Both the position numbers and the translations under genes were made by a program. From the NCBI GenBank assembly GCA_012934845.2, contig WNNJ02003613.1:1-64000 (forward strand): a stretch of 64,000 nucleotides of DNA, read 5' to 3'. Under the pieces are notes generated by a model, which was given only the letters and a program-made list of their open reading frames with translations, made no database searches and was not told where the DNA came from. How positions within the stretch are numbered: position 1 is the stretch's first letter; each line of letters begins with the position of its first letter. Positions 42,241-53,069 of the stretch are shown piece after piece. Source of the DNA: Pomphorhynchus laevis (taxonomy: Eukaryota > Acanthocephala > Palaeacanthocephala > Echinorhynchida > Pomphorhynchidae).

Positions 42241-42582
42241 ATGAACATTAAATTAACATTAACTAAAACTACTATTAATTTATATCGTAAAGATGACATA
42301 TTTAAATTTACAAGAAACATATTTTTGCATGAGCATTCATGCATACCATATAATATAAAATATAATACATTAAATAATGAAATTTTAAGAATTGCAACAA
42401 TATGTAATGATATTGGCTTTCTTCAAAATCATTTAAATAATTTAATAGATACATATTTTAAACTAGGTTACTATAAAAATAACATCAAGCAGAAAATAGT
42501 AAAATATATAAATCAACACAATAATATAAAGAATAAATTTAAACTCTTAAGTGGCAAATTTTTATGGATGGATAATAAATAA
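42241..42582 (+). pseudogene. Penelope-like RT carboxyl segment
   Basis: 113 codons (NIKLTLTKTTINLYRKDDIF ... KLLSGKFLWMDNK), one frame off the preceding block. The same segment is repeated at 8.4-8.74, 8.77-9.11 and, decayed, at 37.2-37.5 and 39.55-39.63 kb. It corresponds to the thumb and region downstream in Penelope-like RTs. Confidence 0.8.
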
Positions 42583-42620
42583 TATACTTTGTATTAGAAT
42601 AAGATACTAGATAGTTATTT

Positions 42621-42728
42621 CAGAGGAAATACATCATTAGCATGTATTTGGCCCCGCTGCTATGTTGGGTAGAGGAGTTAGGGGCCGAAACCTGATAGCA
42701 TAGCAGTTCCTCCTGATGACCTCTAATT
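42621..42728 (+). ncRNA. Penelope-like tail module (in the copy with target duplication)
   Basis: Identical in plan to 37537-37645, with all three pairs of arms intact. It sits 39 bp after the RT stop, inside the element. Confidence 0.45.
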
Positions 42729-42967
42729 CTTATTCTGATACAACGTCTGTTATTTATTAGTCAATTCATAAAAATGACGTTTATTTTAAATTTTATTTTT
42801 CAATTTTTTATTTTAACTTGATTTAAATTATAGAAAATCTTAAAAACAATTATTAATTTTATTATTTAATTATTAAATTTTGATTTAGCATTATTATGTT
42901 TTGTTTATTTTATAATTATATTAAATACGTAGACTCAGTTAGCTGATTTAATTAATAAGCTATTTTG

Positions 42968-43005
42968 AAAATGCGTATTTTTTATAATGTGCGAAATTAT
43001 CGTCT
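42968..43005 (+). repeat. Right target-site duplication of the Penelope-like copy
   Basis: Partner of 41133-41170. The neighbouring TAATAAGCTATTTT occurs on both sides of this repeat (42953 and 43006), so the site also contains a small tandem duplication. Confidence 0.85.
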
Positions 43006-43384
43006 TAATAAGCTATTTTTACCTATTTAATTGAATTATATTTCAATTTTTTAATATTTTTGTAGCGGATCGACAATACTTCTAATACAGTAAATGTTTA
43101 TTTTAAAATCAAAATTTTTTGATTTTAAAATAATTAATTATTGTAAATTTGTTTATATGTGAAAATAATTTATATCTGTTATCGTAACTGATATAAGCCT
43201 GATGGATAAAAACCCCAATTAACTTCTGTCATTTTAAATAATTCCGTTACATCTATTCTTATTAATTTTTTATTTTAAATTTTGGAGATAAAAAACTGGA
43301 ATTTATTCCAATTGGGATAAATTAATTGAAGTAATTAATCAATTAATTGAAGCTGGTTTCAGTGTAAATAAATCGTCAAAGAAT

Positions 43385-43600
43385 GTAGTTGCCTAGGAAG
43401 GGATCTCCAGTCGACTTCAAAAAGGATGCCGCATTCCCACGTTGCACGGCTGCACTGATTCGTTGCATGAGCCAGCTGAATGCGGTTTTATCTCCGGTTG
43501 TGGGCCCCAACCTTCAACCAAGATGCTTCAAAAACGTAGATGCGCTGGGACTGACCGCGCCAAGTGTTTCGATGGCGGTGGGGACGCCATTATTATTTAA
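43385..43600 (-). mobile_element. Carboxyl end of an endonuclease LINE (R2-like)
   Basis: A GC-rich island in AT-rich DNA. The minus strand reads GVPTAIETLGAVSPSASTFL, KHLGWRLGPTTGDKTAFSWL, MQRISAAVQRGNAASFL. This is the terminal block of the family at 31.7 kb (LLQRVSLAVQTGNAVS). Open throughout, truncated upstream. Whether it retains the nuclease upstream was not visible. Confidence 0.7.
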
Positions 43601-44700
43601 ATAAAATAAATAATATTCTTTAATATTCTTTGATTGTTTAATAAATATTCTTAAATAACTCGTTTTTTATAAAGTTGGTCATGATTATTGCAACTGAAAA
43701 CACAAAATTAAAGATAAACGTTGAAAACTTGTGATCTGTTCCGATCCCACAAGAATATTAAGCATAATCCTAAATATAAAATTGACTAAAAATGTGTTAG
43801 TCACTAATTTTACTTTAATTAGTTGCATAAAACAGATAATTGTCTTAAAAAGCGACCGAATTTTATGTGCAATTTTCCTTGCAAATATGACATTTCATAA
43901 ATTTAAATGTCTAACATTTAAAAATAATATCCTTATAGAACCTTTTTAAACGCAAACAATTATACACTAAGTTCATTTTGCTAACAAAAGTATATTTTAA
44001 TTATAATATTTTAATTATAAAAATAATCGAGATATTGATTATTTTGAATTTTATAATTATTTTGTTCTAAAACAATATTATTTCATTTAGCAATTTACGC
44101 AACAACGCGTCAAACGATATTTGGACTATTGGAATATTGAGGAATATTGAACATTGTGATTTAAAAGACCTAAAATTTGAAACTGTTGTCAAGTAGAATG
44201 AATGATTTAAACATTATTTAACCAAAAAATTAACCTAATGTATGTCATACAAATATTTAATACTGTGTCTTATTTTTGCTTTTTCAAAGACCTTTATTTA
44301 GCATTTAAAACTATTAGTGTCTTTAAAGTAAACATAATTTGTATGCAAATTTAAAATTCTGAATGGGTTATAAAACCATCGATCGTGTAATAGATGTTAC
44401 ATTAGAAAATAATTGCAAATCGACCATTCTTCATTAACATTAAAAGAACTATTGTAGAACTTAACATTTGTAAAATTATGAGTTTATTATGATCTGGTGG
44501 TGAATGCTTCTAACCTCCCTAGCACTATTGGGTTCATACGACAACGTGCTTAAAAATATAAAATATTTTAAATATTTATAGAGGGTTTTAATGTTTAAGA
44601 GAGAACAGTAAAATGTAAGGTTGGCACAATGCATTTGGCCATATTGAGTACAACTTTTATAAATTTGTACTTAAACACCTTTATCATAATAGAATTTCAT
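43601..44700. other. AT-rich stretch without recognised genes
   Basis: No convincing frame. An open frame at 43731-43949 has AT-driven composition and I do not trust it. Confidence 0.45.
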
Positions 44701-45046
44701 ATTAGTATTCTATATGAAATATCGCAGATCGGCCATTGATTTATCAACTGCAGTCAAAATTGTTTTCGATGGCTTTGGTGGTCTCTCTAGCTTATTATCC
44801 GTGAATGATAGACGAGAAACTCGTGGGCATGTGTGGAAACTAATAAAGCCAACTACAAGAATTCCTGCTCACCATCGATTTGCAACCAGGGTAATTAACG
44901 GGTGGAATGCACTAAAATGCCTTGATATCTCTAGTAGTATATCTAGTGATGCTATCAAGAAAGCATCAAAGCTGAAAGAAGGAATTTGCGACTACTATTT
45001 GATTGAATTTTTTGTTGATGTTTTTATAAAAGACAAGATTATTTAA
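44700..45046 (+). mobile_element. Carboxyl fragment of a CR1/Jockey-like LINE
   Basis: 110 codons: MKYRRSAIDLSTAVKIVFDG, then ETRGHVWKLIKPTTRIPAHH, RFATRVINGWNAL. The TRGH-x-x-KL ... R-x-x-F-x-x-RV-I-x-x-WN-x-L pattern is the conserved end of many LINE ORF2 proteins. Everything upstream is missing. Confidence 0.7.
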
Positions 45047-45139
45047 AAATAAATTTACAGTTCATAGGTTACCCTCGAATGGGCCCTTAAATTTATTGAA
45101 AATATTTATTTGTCATATATTTTTTACACCCCATTATGA

Positions 45140-45500
45140 AAGGGTCGCGATCGTTCCTCTAAGGTGATATGATCCCTGTGTTGCTATTGTACACTGGGCG
45201 ACCACGTGCAGACCTGAATCCCCTTATACACATTGAAGCGGCACGGCACATAGCAATGCTCAGGATAACTCTAAGACGATTCATGCATTGGCTATACGAC
45301 TGTGACTCATTTTGTGCGGACTGAAGTAAGGCAATATATTGCAAAACTCTATGCGCGCGATTTCCAAGGCCACCAGATGCTAAAACGAACGGAGTAAAAG
45401 ACACGCACTCGATAAGCTCGATTTTTTCATCGTATTTCGCTATTTTTCGCTGATCATTATATGCGAAGGAACTGTCGACAGAAGAAGAATACGAAACAGC
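45140..45500 (-). mobile_element. Carboxyl fragment of endonuclease LINE family R3
   Basis: Minus strand: SFTPFVLASGGLGNRAHRVL, then NESQSYSQCMNRLRVILSIA, AASMCIRGFRSARG. It parallels the end of the intact element at 59.4-59.65 kb (FIPLIFSTSGGMGIEAERLI ... RSPRSS). This is probably the same family as the fragment at 24.8-25.65 kb, which lacks this end. Confidence 0.65.
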
Positions 45501-45656
45501 ATGATTGTGAATATTGTAACGTCAAGAAACGTTAATATAAGGAAGGATTATAATAATAATACAATAATTTATTTAACGTGGCAAATGCGTGCAAAATGCA
45601 CGCTTACATGACCACTAACAAACAAAAAAAGAACATCAAAAGTCACAGATAATTAG

Positions 45657-46556
45657 TTAATTGTTGAAATGGAATTGGATTTGGCGTTTGAAGTACGACA
45701 TAGATGTTGATTGGCAGATATGAAGAGGCAGTTGATTCCACAAGAGAGGAGCAGCCACAACGAAGGAGCGGAAGCCAAAAGAGGTAGAGTAGATTGGGAC
45801 ATGTAAAAGAAGGGAATTACGGGAACGCAGAGCACAATACACAGTACGAGAATTGTCGAGAAAAGGAAGGTTGAGAAATGAAGGGGTATGATAAGTTATA
45901 AGGCGAAAAGCAATGATAAGAAGACGAATTTGAACACGACAATAAATGGTAGGCCAATGAAGAGAAACAAGATAGTGGGATGTATGATCAAAACGACGAA
46001 GACGGAGGAGAACTCGGACGGCAACGTTGATGATGCGTTGTAAAGAAAGAAGAGTGGATTTAGGTGAGTTGAAAAATAGACTAAGACAGTAATCAAGTCT
46101 TGAGAAAAGAAGAGAATATATGAGAGTCATACAAGAAGGGATATCGCTCAATCTACGAACTTGACTGAGATTGCGGAGTATCAACGTAGATGAGCGTACT
46201 TTATCACTAACAAAAGGTTTAAGTGAAAGTCGGTTATCGAAATGAAAGCATAGGAAAACGAGATTATCAACGATAGGAAGAATTGTAGAATTTAATGATA
46301 CGGAAGGAGGTTCTACGCCGAAGCTTCGAGGTAGGATAAACATAATTTTGGATTTATCAGGATTCAGAGAAATGCGAAGGGAAGAAAGATGATTGGAAAT
46401 TGAGACAAGACAGTCGGAAGCAGAAACACTAAGATCATGAATACGATAAGCAGGTGCGTGAGCATAGATGAGAATGTCATCAGCATATTGCATAACATGG
46501 AAGTTAAATTTATGAGAAATCGAAGACAAGTCACGGAGAAGAAGAGGGAAAAACAT
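45657..46556 (-). pseudogene. L2/CR1 ORF2, RT carboxyl half
   Basis: 299 codons, starting at the last part of motif B. Motif C MQYADDILIYAH (residues 22-33), SLNPDKSKIMFI, LFSRLDYCLSLFFNSPKS, then the L2/CR1 tail SLHWPTIYCRVQIRLLIIAF and FVVAAPLLWNQLPLHI ... FKRQIQFHF. The catalytic residues are present. Confidence 0.88.
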
Positions 46557-46561
46557 AGGGC

Positions 46562-47662
46562 CTAATACGGAGCCTTGTGGAACACCGGTCGGGATGGATG
46601 AAGGATGGGAGAGAGAAGAGTTAGAATAGACGCGAAATGTACGGTTTGATAGATATGAAGAAAACCATGATACAGTGGGTAAAGAGAAACCATAATCATT
46701 GACGAAGGCGATGTAGAAAGAATCGAGTGATCAACGATGTCAAAAGCAGACGATAGATCAAGAGAAACTATGACACTACATAATTTATGATCGCGCGATA
46801 TGAGTAAGTCGTTATAAACTTTAAGACATGCAATTTCGGTAGAGTAATTAGAGCGAAAAGCGGCTTGGAAGGGAGGAAACAAGTTAGAGGAAAAGAGATA
46901 TGTATTAACTTGCTTGAGAACGAGACGCTCAAGGAGTTTAGAGAGGGTTGGGAGAAGTGAGATTGGACGGTACGAAGATGGTAGTGAGGAGTCGAGAGAT
47001 TGCTTTTTGATGAGAGGACGAACAGTGGCGCATTTCCAGATGGAAGGAAATGTACGGCTACGGATGGACGAGTTGAACAATGTGGTTAGGAAGGGTGAGA
47101 TAGAGGAGCAGATATTTTTAAGCAAGTGAGTTGGAATTGGGTCAGAAGGAGAGGTTTTATTAGGTAATGACAGCAGAACCGAAGAAACTTCATCAGACGA
47201 AACGGGAAGAAGGTGGAATAGTTCTGGGAGGGAAGTATTTAAAGAGAAGAGTGGGTACAAGGGGGCTACGGGTAGTAGGGAAAGTAAATTAGATAGCTTA
47301 GTTTGTAGATAAGAAGAAAATTCATCAGGATTTATATTACAAGAAGTAGATGATCGTGAAAGAATTGAGTTTAAGATTTTCCAATGAGATTTAGAGTTGG
47401 AAGATGACTCGAGTTGATTTCGCCAAAAGATAGTACGTTTAGTACGTATAAGAATAAGATGTGAACGGCGTAGAGAAAAGTAGGAATCACGGAGATTTGG
47501 AGTGAGTGAGTTGGGAGAACGTTTAAGAAAGCGATTATACACACGAAAAGAGTGACGGAGTCGACGCTTAGAAAGACTACAGTCAGAATCGAACCAGGGA
47601 GCATGGCGCAAGCGCTGAGAGCGTCGGAGTCGACTAGGCAGAAGTTTATTGATGATAGACAT
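46562..47662 (-). pseudogene. L2/CR1 ORF2, linker and RT amino half
   Basis: 366 codons, serine-rich. Linker PWFDSDCSLSKRRLR (about residues 23-37), NKTSPSDPIPTHLLKNI (about 168-184), SYRPISLLPTLSKLLERLV (about 230-248), motif A IVSLDLSSAFDIVDHSIL (about 301-318). After HSIL the frame is off by one: the next frame reads WFSSYLSNRTFRVYSN and PTGVPQGSVLGP (motif B), joining the following block. Confidence 0.85.
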
Positions 47663-48713
47663 AAGTTCAGAATCAAACAGAATGCAGAGATCATCGGGAG
47701 AGAGATAGTTAAGAGGAAGTTTTCCTATATTGTCATGGAGGAAAAGGCTTCGGACGACGAAATAATCATGGCGATCGGATCCTTGATTACGCTAATGCAC
47801 ATGATTTGGTCATTTGCAATACAAAGTTCCAAAAGCGAATATCTCATCACCTTCTACAGTGCTCAAAGTTCCACTCAAATCGACTATGTCCTAGTTCGGC
47901 GCTGTGACTTGAAGTTAATAACCGATACAAAATCGATTCTATATGAGACGATTACCACACAGCACAGATTTGTTGTCGCCACGTTATGTATCTCCCCGCC
48001 TAAACATATCCACGAATAACTAAACGGAAGATCTTGCATCAAGTGGTGGAAATTTAAGGATAAAGAGTCGACTGTTATCTCCCGCATACAACTTACACAA
48101 ATAACAACGGTAAAGGAGACTTGGCAAGGAGTAAAAGTGTTAATAACGCAAACAGCTCGAGAGATTGTCGGCACTCGAAAGCCCGGCAGACGACGAGTAG
48201 ACAGGACAACGTAGGTGTGGACTGAAGATGTCAAAATAAAAGTCCGATGATTTTCTTGCGAACAAAACCTCAGAAAATTGGATTAAATATAATGAGGCCA
48301 AACGAGAGGCAAAGAAGGCAGTAGCTATAACAAGAGCTAAGAAGTTTGAAGAGTTCTACAAAAAACTCGACACTCGTGAAGGTGAGCGTGAAATATATAG
48401 GATTGCTAGGAAAATACACCAGAGGACACAAGACGCTGAAAACTTTTACGGAATCAATGACGATAACGGGGTTTTGCTGTGCGAAAAGCATAAAGTTCTG
48501 GTTAGATGGCGTGATCATTTCATGGAAAGTTCAAACGAATAGTTCGAACTTCCACATGTACATTCCATTTGTACCGCCTGTCAAATGGCATGTTCTGCCT
48601 ATTACAACCATTGAAGTCGAGAACGCGCTGCAACAAATGAAGTGCGAAAAAGCGACAAGATCTGACGACCTGGCTGCTGAACTTTGGAAATCCAAAAGTT
48701 GGAATCCTGCAGG

Positions 48714-49018
48714 ATGGCTTTTTGATGAGAGGACGAACAGTGGCGCATTTCCAGATGTAAGGAAATATAGGCTACGGATGGACGAGTTGAACAATGTGGT
48801 TAGGAAGGGTGAGATAGAGGAGCAGATATTTTTAAGCAAGTGAGTGGGAATAGGGTCAGAAGGAGAGGTTTTATTAGGTAATGACAGCAAAACCGAAGAA
48901 ACTCCATCAGACGAAACGGGAAGGAGGTGGAATAGTTCTGGGAGGGAAGTATTTAAAGAGAAGAGTGGGTACAAGGGGGCTACGGGTAGTAGGAAAAGTA
49001 AATTAGATAGCAATTATT
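48714..49018 (-). mobile_element. Second copy of an internal L2/CR1 piece, inside the RTE element
   Basis: About 300 bp matching 46994-47300 of the neighbouring L2 at roughly 97% by eye (shared SSDGVSSVLLSLPNKTSPSD frame). It begins and ends within L2 coding sequence: no tail, no 5' end. It separates RTE blocks that would otherwise adjoin (KSWNPAG and the block before NYRPIRI). Confidence 0.85.
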
Positions 49019-49122
49019 TAATCGCAATTATTTAATCAGGTAGTCATGGAAAGACAAGAACCAGCCGATTAGAGTTGCAGCATAACAATACCCATTTGGA
49101 AACAAAAGTGAAACCCAGCTGA

Positions 49123-49590
49123 TTGCGCAAACTACCGTCCATCCGTATCCTCTCGCACACCATGAAAATATTCGAACACATAATCAATGCAAGGATTCGA
49201 AGCATCATGGATTTGGATATAAACCAATGCAGTTTCGTCAAAAGTTGCGGTACTATTCACGCTATTTATGCAGTACGCCTTCTTGAGAAACACAGTGAAA
49301 AACAAAAAACCATTTACTTTGCTTTTCTTGATCTCGAGAAGGCTTTCGATCGCGTCCCACACGAGGTTATTTGGTATGCGTTGAGATGCCACAAAATTTC
49401 GGAAGAGCTTGTTGAGTGGTCCAGGCTGTTATATAAAAGACCGACTAGTCGCGTGTGCACAGCAATTGAATGTTCAAACGATTTCCCAATCGCCGTGGGG
49501 GGGGTCCATAAGGGATCGGCACTTTCACCAGTCCTATTCATTCTCGTTATGAACGCGGTGACACACTATCTGAACAGACAGATACTTTAG
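49123..49590 (+). pseudogene. RTE reverse transcriptase core
   Basis: 155 codons: KIFEHIINARIRSIMDLDIN, QCSFVKSCGTIHAIYAVRLL, FAFLDLEKAFDRVPHEVIWY (motif A), GGVHKGSALSPVLFILVMNA (motif B, usual form HQGSALSP). It stops just before motif C; the next bases read YADDFMIAS in another frame (49598-49625). Confidence 0.8.
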
Positions 49591-50345
49591 ACATACTATA
49601 CGCGGACGACTTTATGATAGCGTCTGTTGACAAAAACGACCTTCAGAACCAGGTTAAGGCATAAAGTACCCGGCTCAAACAGTTTGGCATACGTCTCAAC
49701 GTCCTCAAAAATCAAATATCTAACGACGGACATCGATGATGAACTTATGATCAAAATCGAGGAGCAACACCTCATTCGGACGTCAGCATTCAGATACCTT
49801 GGATTTACCATAACAGCAGACGGCGATCTTCATACAGAGATTTCGACTCGAATAAACGCAGCATGGATGAAGTGGAGGTCAGCAACCGATGTCTTGTGCG
49901 ATCCCAAGATTCAAGATCGCATAAAATCAAAAGTGTACAGAAAAGTAATTAGACCCGTCGCGAATGCTAGTAGTCAAAAGTAGTCAGACCTATGCCGCCG
50001 AATGCTGGTCAATGACCAAATATGCAGAGCGTCGATTCGTAACGATGGATGCTAAGATGTTAAGGTGGACTGCCGGAGTTACACGTATAGATCATATTCG
50101 GAACAATGATCTCATGGCAAAATTTGGTGTAGCGCCGATATACTAAAGTTACACGAAACTCGATTACGGTGGTAAGATCACGTCCTCCACGCAAGGATGG
50201 GGTTCGACCTCGAAGTGGACGGAAAGGACCCGAGAGGAAACCCAAAGCAGCGTTGGATCGACACCATAAGCGATGATATAGCGAACCTGCAACCGAGAGA
50301 ACCTGCAACTCTCGGCCTGCAACCGAGAGACGCCGCATACTGCAT

Positions 50346-50875
50346 GAAGTTGAAACGGTATTAAAAAGTAGCGGACCCCGCCATCATACAGGAAAACACT
50401 GAAGAAAAAGAACGGAGTGTTTGTTGGATATTTTGTCGGTTGACCGTTTGGTTTCTCATATCCTGAAATAAACCTTTAATTAGATTAAATTACATATAAA
50501 CATCTGGTGTAATACGTTTATCCATATGCAAGCCACGCTTCAATACAATCACATAAAGAAATGCAATAGAACAAAATAACCAATCATACAATCAGTTTCT
50601 TGGTATGTCGTTGTTGTAATCCATACATTGTCACAGAATAGTGCAAACATATTTGGGAGATGTTTAAACCAACTATTTTGAAAAACGTCCACAACCGGTG
50701 TTTACAGACACTTTCAAGTGATATTTTCATTCCTTATCGAGGAATGAATATATCATTCTTAAAATGTAGAATTTATTTATTCCACATCATAAAATTGTAA
50801 TAAATTAAAATTATAAAATTTTTTACTCTTGAAAAATCTTTATTTAATCATCATCCAAAATATTTAAATAACGAA
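50346..50875. other. Mostly AT-rich stretch
   Basis: The RTE 3' UTR may reach the AATAAA near 50467. The minus strand at 50560-50730 has an open stretch (SWFKHLPNMFALFCDNVWIT) that could be an exon but lacks clear splice sites. Confidence 0.3.
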
Positions 50876-51065
50876 ATTAAATCAGCTAACTGAGTCTACG
50901 TATTTAATATAATTATAAATAAAACAAAACATAATAATGCTAAATCAAAATTTAATAATTAAATAATAAAATAAACAATTGTTATAAGCTCTTTTATAAT
51001 TTAAATCAAGTTAACATAAAAAAAATTAAATTTAAAAAGTCATTTTTATGAAGTGACTAAGAACT
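50875..51065 (-). mobile_element. AT-rich Penelope-like tail, inverted
   Basis: AAATCAGCTAACTGAGTCTA at 50880 is the complement of the family end string (42930), followed by the complement of the tail sequence upstream of it. Confidence 0.65.
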
Positions 51066-51195
51066 CCTATGGGCAATTAGCCAATAAGACAATGTAAGTA
51101 TTTAAATCAAGGTGTGTCGTCGATAAATAAATAAATAGATAAATAAATAAACTATACGAATCAAGTTTAAAAAATGTAATTAATTAATTCAGTTG

Positions 51196-51255
51196 TGCAG
51201 CAACCCCTACTGATGAGGCTCAAAAGTCGAAACATTATAGAGTCAGTTTATGCTG
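51196..51255 (+). ncRNA. Decayed type I hammerhead-like motif
   Basis: CTGATGA, GGCT-CAAA-AGTC (4 bp with one G-U), GAAA-C, later GTC. The core and stem II are canonical; stem I is weak (only a distal GCTG/CAGC pairing), so cleavage is doubtful. Confidence 0.4.
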
Positions 51256-51530
51256 TTTTAGTCTTCCCGATTCCTTCAATCAGAATAGAAATTGTGGGAA
51301 AATTAATCATTTGTTACATTACAATATAATTAAATCATCAGCAACAATTTATGCAAATCATTTATTAAAATCACATACACTGATTTATGCAATAATGCAA
51401 TAATCCTATACACTAATCCTATAATGTCCAATACAATAATAACGTTAATACACTAATCCTATAATATCAAATATACAGATATTTATGATTTACTATATGA
51501 TTATTGTGATATAAACATGAAATAATGTGC

Positions 51531-51753
51531 TAATCTACTTAAGAGTGCATTCCATAAACTCCAACATATCAACCAATTACAAAGTGAAAGTAGACTTAAT
51601 GGTGACGACAATTTACTAAAAACATGCATCATTAATGACCCTTCAAGCTGTTCCTCAACTATAACAAATAGCCGTGGCGATTCGTCAAACAGACATAATC
51701 GAAAATCTAGCAGATTGTCGAGATCTAACTCGGAGCGTGTAAGAGTACTATAA
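51531..51753 (+). CDS. Candidate terminal exon, Ser/Arg-rich, unrecognised
   Basis: An acceptor-like TGCTAATCTACTTAAG (branch-point-like TGCTAAT) is followed by an open frame reading SAFHKLQHINQLQSESRLNG, ending with a Ser/Arg-rich tail HNRKSSRLSRSNSERVRVL and TAA at 51751. The region is richer in GC than the surroundings. The opposite strand is also open for 112 codons (51501-51839), so the strand is uncertain. Confidence 0.22.
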
Positions 51754-52203
51754 CCAGCGATTAACCGACGAAATGAGTCAAGTAACCTAATGAGTATCAA
51801 ACGATCGAGGGATAAATTTCCGTTGACCAGCATCACCAATTTATAAAATACAAATAAGATACGACATCAACAAAATTTCACAAAAGGTGAAATTTATCCA
51901 TTACAAACATTTTTCAAGTATAAACTGCGTTTTCTGATAAAACTAGAAATGTATATTATATTATTAGGCTTTGAAAATATAACGTAATGTCAGAGTTGAT
52001 TTAATTTTTAATCATAAATAATTTCAAATAATCAGATCAGATACCGTGTCTAAGTATTTTATACTATATAAAATATGTAATATTCACAATTATAAGATTT
52101 TATGCAATATATATTTATATTATGTTAAAATTTAAAAATAAAATTTAAAATAAAAGTCAATTTTTATGAATTGGATAATAAATAACAGGCAATGTATAAA
52201 ATC

Positions 52204-53065
52204 AGATTAGAGGTAATCAGGAGGAAATGCCATGTTATCAGGTTTTGGCCACAATTCTTTGACCCAGAATAGCAACGGAGCCAAATACATGTTAATGACC
52301 TATTTCCTCTAATGAAATTTGATTATCTAGTGTAACTTATTCTAATTCAAAGTATATTATTTATTATCCATTTGTTGATATATAATTCTACATTATACGA
52401 AAAAGAAAAAATAATTAAACTTGCTTGAAAATTAGCAGAAACATAATGGAGTATCAAAAATACATAGTCTCAGTATTTCTGACAGAGGTTATATTACCGG
52501 GAAAACAAAGTCCACAGGTCAATAATAACTTGTCAGTAGAATAAATCTTCACGAGGAACTGCTATGCTATCAGGTTTCGGCCCCTAACTCATTTACCCAA
52601 CATAGCTCAGATAAATAAAATAATATAATTAAATAATTAAATATAATTAAATACACATATATCATATTTTTGAATTTTAAGATATAGTTAGATATATTAA
52701 AATATCTAACCAATTAATGGATTTTATTCATTTGAAATTATAATTTTTTAAAATATATAAATTATGTATGTAAGTTATAATAAGATATATTTTATAAAGA
52801 GAATATATTTTGTATTATTAAGAAAAGTAGTTTTAATTGATGTTAATTTGATGCTCATATCAAGATATATACTTTCTTTATCATTAATATTGGTTTTATT
52901 AAGAATGAGGGTACATGGATAAATTTTTCTCTTATTGAATAAAAATTGTTAGAGTTAAATACACATATATTATCAATATATCGAAACAGATATTTCATAT
53001 CTTTATATACTTTAGATTTATTTTTCAAACAGTTATGAACAGAATTTATATTATATAGAGTAAGC
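52204..53065 (-). mobile_element. AT-rich Penelope-like fragments, inverted, with two tail modules
   Basis: Minus strand: RT piece HNCLKNKSKVYKDMKYLFRY and IDNICVFNSNNFYSIRE (52900-53065; IDN replaces IDD), the segment shared with 8.13-8.33 kb (52640-52830), then modules at 52547-52607 (partial) and 52204-52313 (diverged), with the second tail type between them. Two or more insertions are involved. Confidence 0.7.
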
Positions 53066-53069
53066 TAGG

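Larger units (their letters stand above)
41171..42967 (+). mobile_element. AT-rich Penelope-like element, best copy, 5' truncated
   Basis: 1797 bp between 38-bp direct repeats. It contains most of an RT (41183-42238), the RT carboxyl end (42241-42582) shifted one frame, the tail module (42621-42728), and the end string CGTAGACTCAGTTAGCTGAT near 42930. No GIY-YIG domain is present downstream of RT, unlike the element at 17 kb. The family may carry the nuclease upstream of RT (known as the Naiad/Chlamys arrangement) or lack it; the truncation prevents a decision. At least ten fragments of this family occur in the window. Confidence 0.85.
45546..47705 (-). mobile_element. L2/CR1-type LINE, 5' truncated, nearly intact coding
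   Basis: Minus strand. The coding region runs from about 47705 to 45657, followed by a 3' end with AATAAA and TTATTATTA-like repeats (45546-45575), typical of L2/CR1. The only break I can see is one frameshift near 46740. The 5' end stops inside the post-endonuclease linker at the junction with a plus-strand RTE element. A 300-bp internal part of this element occurs again at 48.71-49.02 kb. Confidence 0.85.
47705..50345 (+). mobile_element. RTE-type LINE, 5' truncated, interrupted by an L2 piece
   Basis: Plus strand. The endonuclease carboxyl part (HGGKGFGRRN, DRILDYANAHDLVICNTKFQ, QIDYVLVRRCDLKLITDTKS) is at 47730-48020; the linker (YNEAKREAKKAVAITRAKK, EREIYRIARK) at 48285-48440; after the L2 insertion, RT fingers (NYRPIRILSHTMKIFEHIIN) at 49120-49190, motif A FLDLEKAFDRVPHEVIW, motif B GGVHKGSALSPVLFILVMNA (about 49500-49560), then YLGFTITADGD and the RTE tail RWTAGVTRIDHIRNN ... 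KQRWIDTISDD to about 50290. Several frame breaks; dead. Confidence 0.85.

Noticed and set aside
43731-43949. 72-codon open frame in AT-rich DNA
   Set aside because: Lys/Ile/Asn-driven composition, no splice or start context, no relatives.
50560-50730. Minus-strand open stretch reading FKHLPNMFALFCDNVWIT
   Set aside because: Looks peptide-like but no start, no clear splice sites and no relatives; not strong enough to call.
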